Shown here piece after piece: positions 62,390 to 64,000 of a stretch of 64,000 bases of DNA (position 1 is its first letter; every line of letters begins with the position of its first letter). Source of the stretch: Tetrahymena elliotti 4EA (lineage: Eukaryota > Ciliophora > Oligohymenophorea > Hymenostomatida > Tetrahymenidae); the NCBI GenBank assembly GCA_000231825.2, contig JH720308.1, forward strand, positions 582,483-646,482, in the 5' to 3' direction. The position numbers and the translations under genes were made by a program. The notes beneath the pieces are model-generated. The model was given only the letters and a program-made list of their open reading frames with translations. It was not told where the DNA came from and made no database searches.

Positions 62390-63790
62390 CTTCAAAAAAT
62401 ATCAATAATAATAATTGAAAGCTAAAAAAATAAGGTGAACATAAAACTTTCTATGTTAGATAACATAGCCTGAAAAATATCAAATATGATCACTAAAAAA
62501 GCTTTAAATGAAAAACAAAAGTGAAGATACTCTAATAAAAACAGTAGGAAGATAATAAAATAAAAACCTAAAAAATATCAAATGCACCTCCTAAAAAAGT
62601 TGCAAATGAGAAGAATAAGGAAAAAATAAAACTTGCTATGTAAGAAAAAATAACCCCTAAAATATTGAATATGCTCCTAAAAAAACATAAACAAAAACAT
62701 AAGGCGAAAATATCTTACAAAAGAGTAGGAAGCTATTAAGATCAAACCTGAAGAATATCAAATATGGTAAATTGCAAATGAAAAAGATAAGGCGAAGAAA
62801 AAACTTGCTATGCTAGATAAAATAGCCTAAAGAATATCTAATATTGCTCTCAAAAAAAGCAAAAAAAAGAAAAACATAAGGCAAAGATATACTAACAAAA
62901 GAAATAGTAAGATAATAAAATAAAACCTGAAAAATATCAAATGTAGCTCCTCTAAAAAGTTACAAATGAAAAGAATAAGGTGAAGATAAAACTTACTATG
63001 TGAGAGAAGATAACCCCAAAAATATCAAATATGCTCCTAAAAAAAGTATAAATGAAAAAAATCAGGTGAAAATATCTTAGAGAGAAAGATAGGAAGTCAA
63101 TGAAATAAAACCTGAAAAATCTTAAATGCAATTTACTGTAAATGAAAAAAATAAGGTGAACATAAAACTTGCTATATTGGATAAAATAGCCCAAAAATAT
63201 CATTTAATGTTCTGAATAAAAATCATGTTTGAAAAACATAAGGCGAAGATACGCTAACAAAAAAGTAGTAAGATAATAAAATAAAACCTGAAAAATATCA
63301 AATGTAGCTCCTAAAAAAGTTACAAATGAAAAGAATAAGGTGAAGATAAAACTTACTATGTGAGAGAAGATAACCCCAAAAATATCAAATATGCTCCTAA
63401 AAAAGCATAAATGAAAAAAATAAGGTGAAATTATCTTACAAAAAAGGTAGGAAAGAAAAGATAAAACCTAAAAATAACTTATTATTGAGAAGAATAAGGA
63501 GAAATAAAACTTACGAAGTAAGACAAAAATAACTTGAAAGATATCAGATGTGGTCCCAAAAAGCCATAAATGAAAAACATAAGGTGAAAAAAACTTGCAA
63601 TAGAAATAGTAAGAAAATAAAATAAACCCTGAAAAATATCAAATATAACTCCTAAAAAAAGTTGTAAATGAGAAGAATAAGGCGAAGATAAAACTTACTT
63701 GGAAGAGTAAAATATCCTAAAGATATCATATACAATCCTAAAAAGTTGTATTTGAAAAAATAAGGAGAAAATAAACTTACTTAAAAAACA
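62390..63790. repeat. Tandem array of about fifteen 80-98 bp units with a ~350 bp higher-order period
   Basis: A core resembling ATATCAAATATGCTCCTAAA recurs near 62486, 62582, 62669, 62762, 62843, 62941, 63029, 63126, 63206, 63301, 63389, 63470, 63549, 63645 and 63730. Between cores runs AAATGAAAAA.ATAAGG.GAA followed by either ATAAAACTTACTATG or ATATCTTACAAAA. Types alternate. The segments starting at 62926 and 63287 are nearly identical over about 130 bp, 361 bp apart, which points to four-unit blocks. On the minus strand most units read GTAAGT or GTAAGA (sometimes GCAAGT or GTTAG), then about 45 nt later CTTTTTTAG|GAG, like an intron. Confidence 0.85.
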
Positions 63791-63886
63791 ATCAGTTTCT
63801 GCCAAACAGCAGTCTGAAACGATAGTTAGCAACTCAAATGTTGGAAGATAATAAAAAAAAAGATATCTCACCTTCTCATTTCTCAT
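63781..63886 (-). CDS. Putative first exon leading into the repeat array
   Basis: On the minus strand an ATG at 63886 opens 35 codons of coding-like sequence with balanced composition (MRNEKVRYLFFYYLP, ELLTIVSDCCLAETDCF). It ends in A|GTAAGT, a strong donor, and the next unit supplies an acceptor CTTTTTAG 43 nt later. Downstream units have GTAAGT..TTTTTTAG pairs, so a transcript with many repeated short exons is possible. No family is recognised and no full model could be fixed. It may start outside the window. Confidence 0.3.
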
Positions 63887-64000
63887 GAGTAGAATCTTTC
63901 TTCAAACTTGCTATTATATAATAAAGTGTTATAAAATCTTATCTGACAAATAACATCTACCATAGAACAAGTTAGAACTGATTTTAAGAAAGGATTTAAA
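63887..64000. other. Right edge of window
   Basis: Less AT-rich than the array and open on the minus strand. It may be an upstream exon or 5' flank of the putative minus-strand gene; undecided. Confidence 0.3.

Noticed and set aside
63000..63050. Telomere-type C4A2 repeats (GATAACCCC strings)
   Set aside because: Only single CCCC runs occur inside repeat units; no tandem CCCCAA is present.
62952..63203. 83-residue hydrophobic minus-strand ORF as an intact gene
   Set aside because: It is a read-through of the repeat units, including intron-like parts; the Phe/Ile richness follows from T-rich DNA.
62390..63790. CRISPR-like array
   Set aside because: The whole unit is repeated with drift; there are no invariant repeats with unrelated spacers, and the host is a eukaryote.

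Overview
The window looks like ciliate nuclear DNA of Tetrahymena type (Oligohymenophorea). It is extremely A+T rich, and the recognisable proteins only read through if TAA and TAG mean glutamine and TGA is the sole stop. Genes are broken by AT-rich GT..AG introns, mostly 50-200 bp. The conserved cysteines, catalytic residues and splice phases of many genes confirm this code. A strain or species cannot be named from sequence alone. I saw no rRNA, tRNA, CRISPR array, telomere repeat or bacterial operon.

Left part (1-24 kb): a coiled-coil protein of unknown role (minus strand); a tandem pair of cathepsin H-like cysteine proteases (minus); an OPA3-like mitochondrial protein; the proteasome lid subunit Rpn7/PSMD6; an SLC37-type sugar-phosphate transporter (minus); a tandem pair of membrane-anchored aspartic proteases that share ten matching exons, including a 9-nt exon; and a NECAP-like endocytic adaptor. 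The left part therefore carries lysosomal, secretory and endocytic genes, two of them as recent tandem duplicates.

Middle part (24-44.3 kb): a FAM227-like protein (minus), a Rad17-type checkpoint clamp loader, a 17-exon IQCE-like coiled-coil protein, a secreted cysteine-rich protein with a GPI-type tail (minus), a double bulb-lectin protein (minus), a divergent large GTPase (minus), and a gene of unknown function. FAM227 and IQCE relatives are ciliary or sperm-tail proteins in other eukaryotes.

Right part (45.8-55 kb): a protein kinase with four C-terminal membrane segments, a membrane-bound purple-acid-phosphatase-like enzyme, a short eIF5-like protein lacking the usual C-terminal domain (minus), a doubtful small ORF, and a divergent protein kinase (minus).

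From 55 kb to the right edge no conventional gene is seen. At about 58.5 kb two strong hairpins mark a change from balanced A/T to a strongly A-rich plus strand. At 62.4-63.8 kb there is an array of about fifteen 80-98 bp units. Read on the minus strand, most units carry a splice-donor-like and a splice-acceptor-like motif about 45 nt apart, and the array lies directly downstream of a coding-like first exon. This repeated exon-intron pattern is the least explained structure in the window.

Gene models were built by hand. In each multi-exon gene every intron is GT..AG and the exon lengths sum to a whole number of codons.
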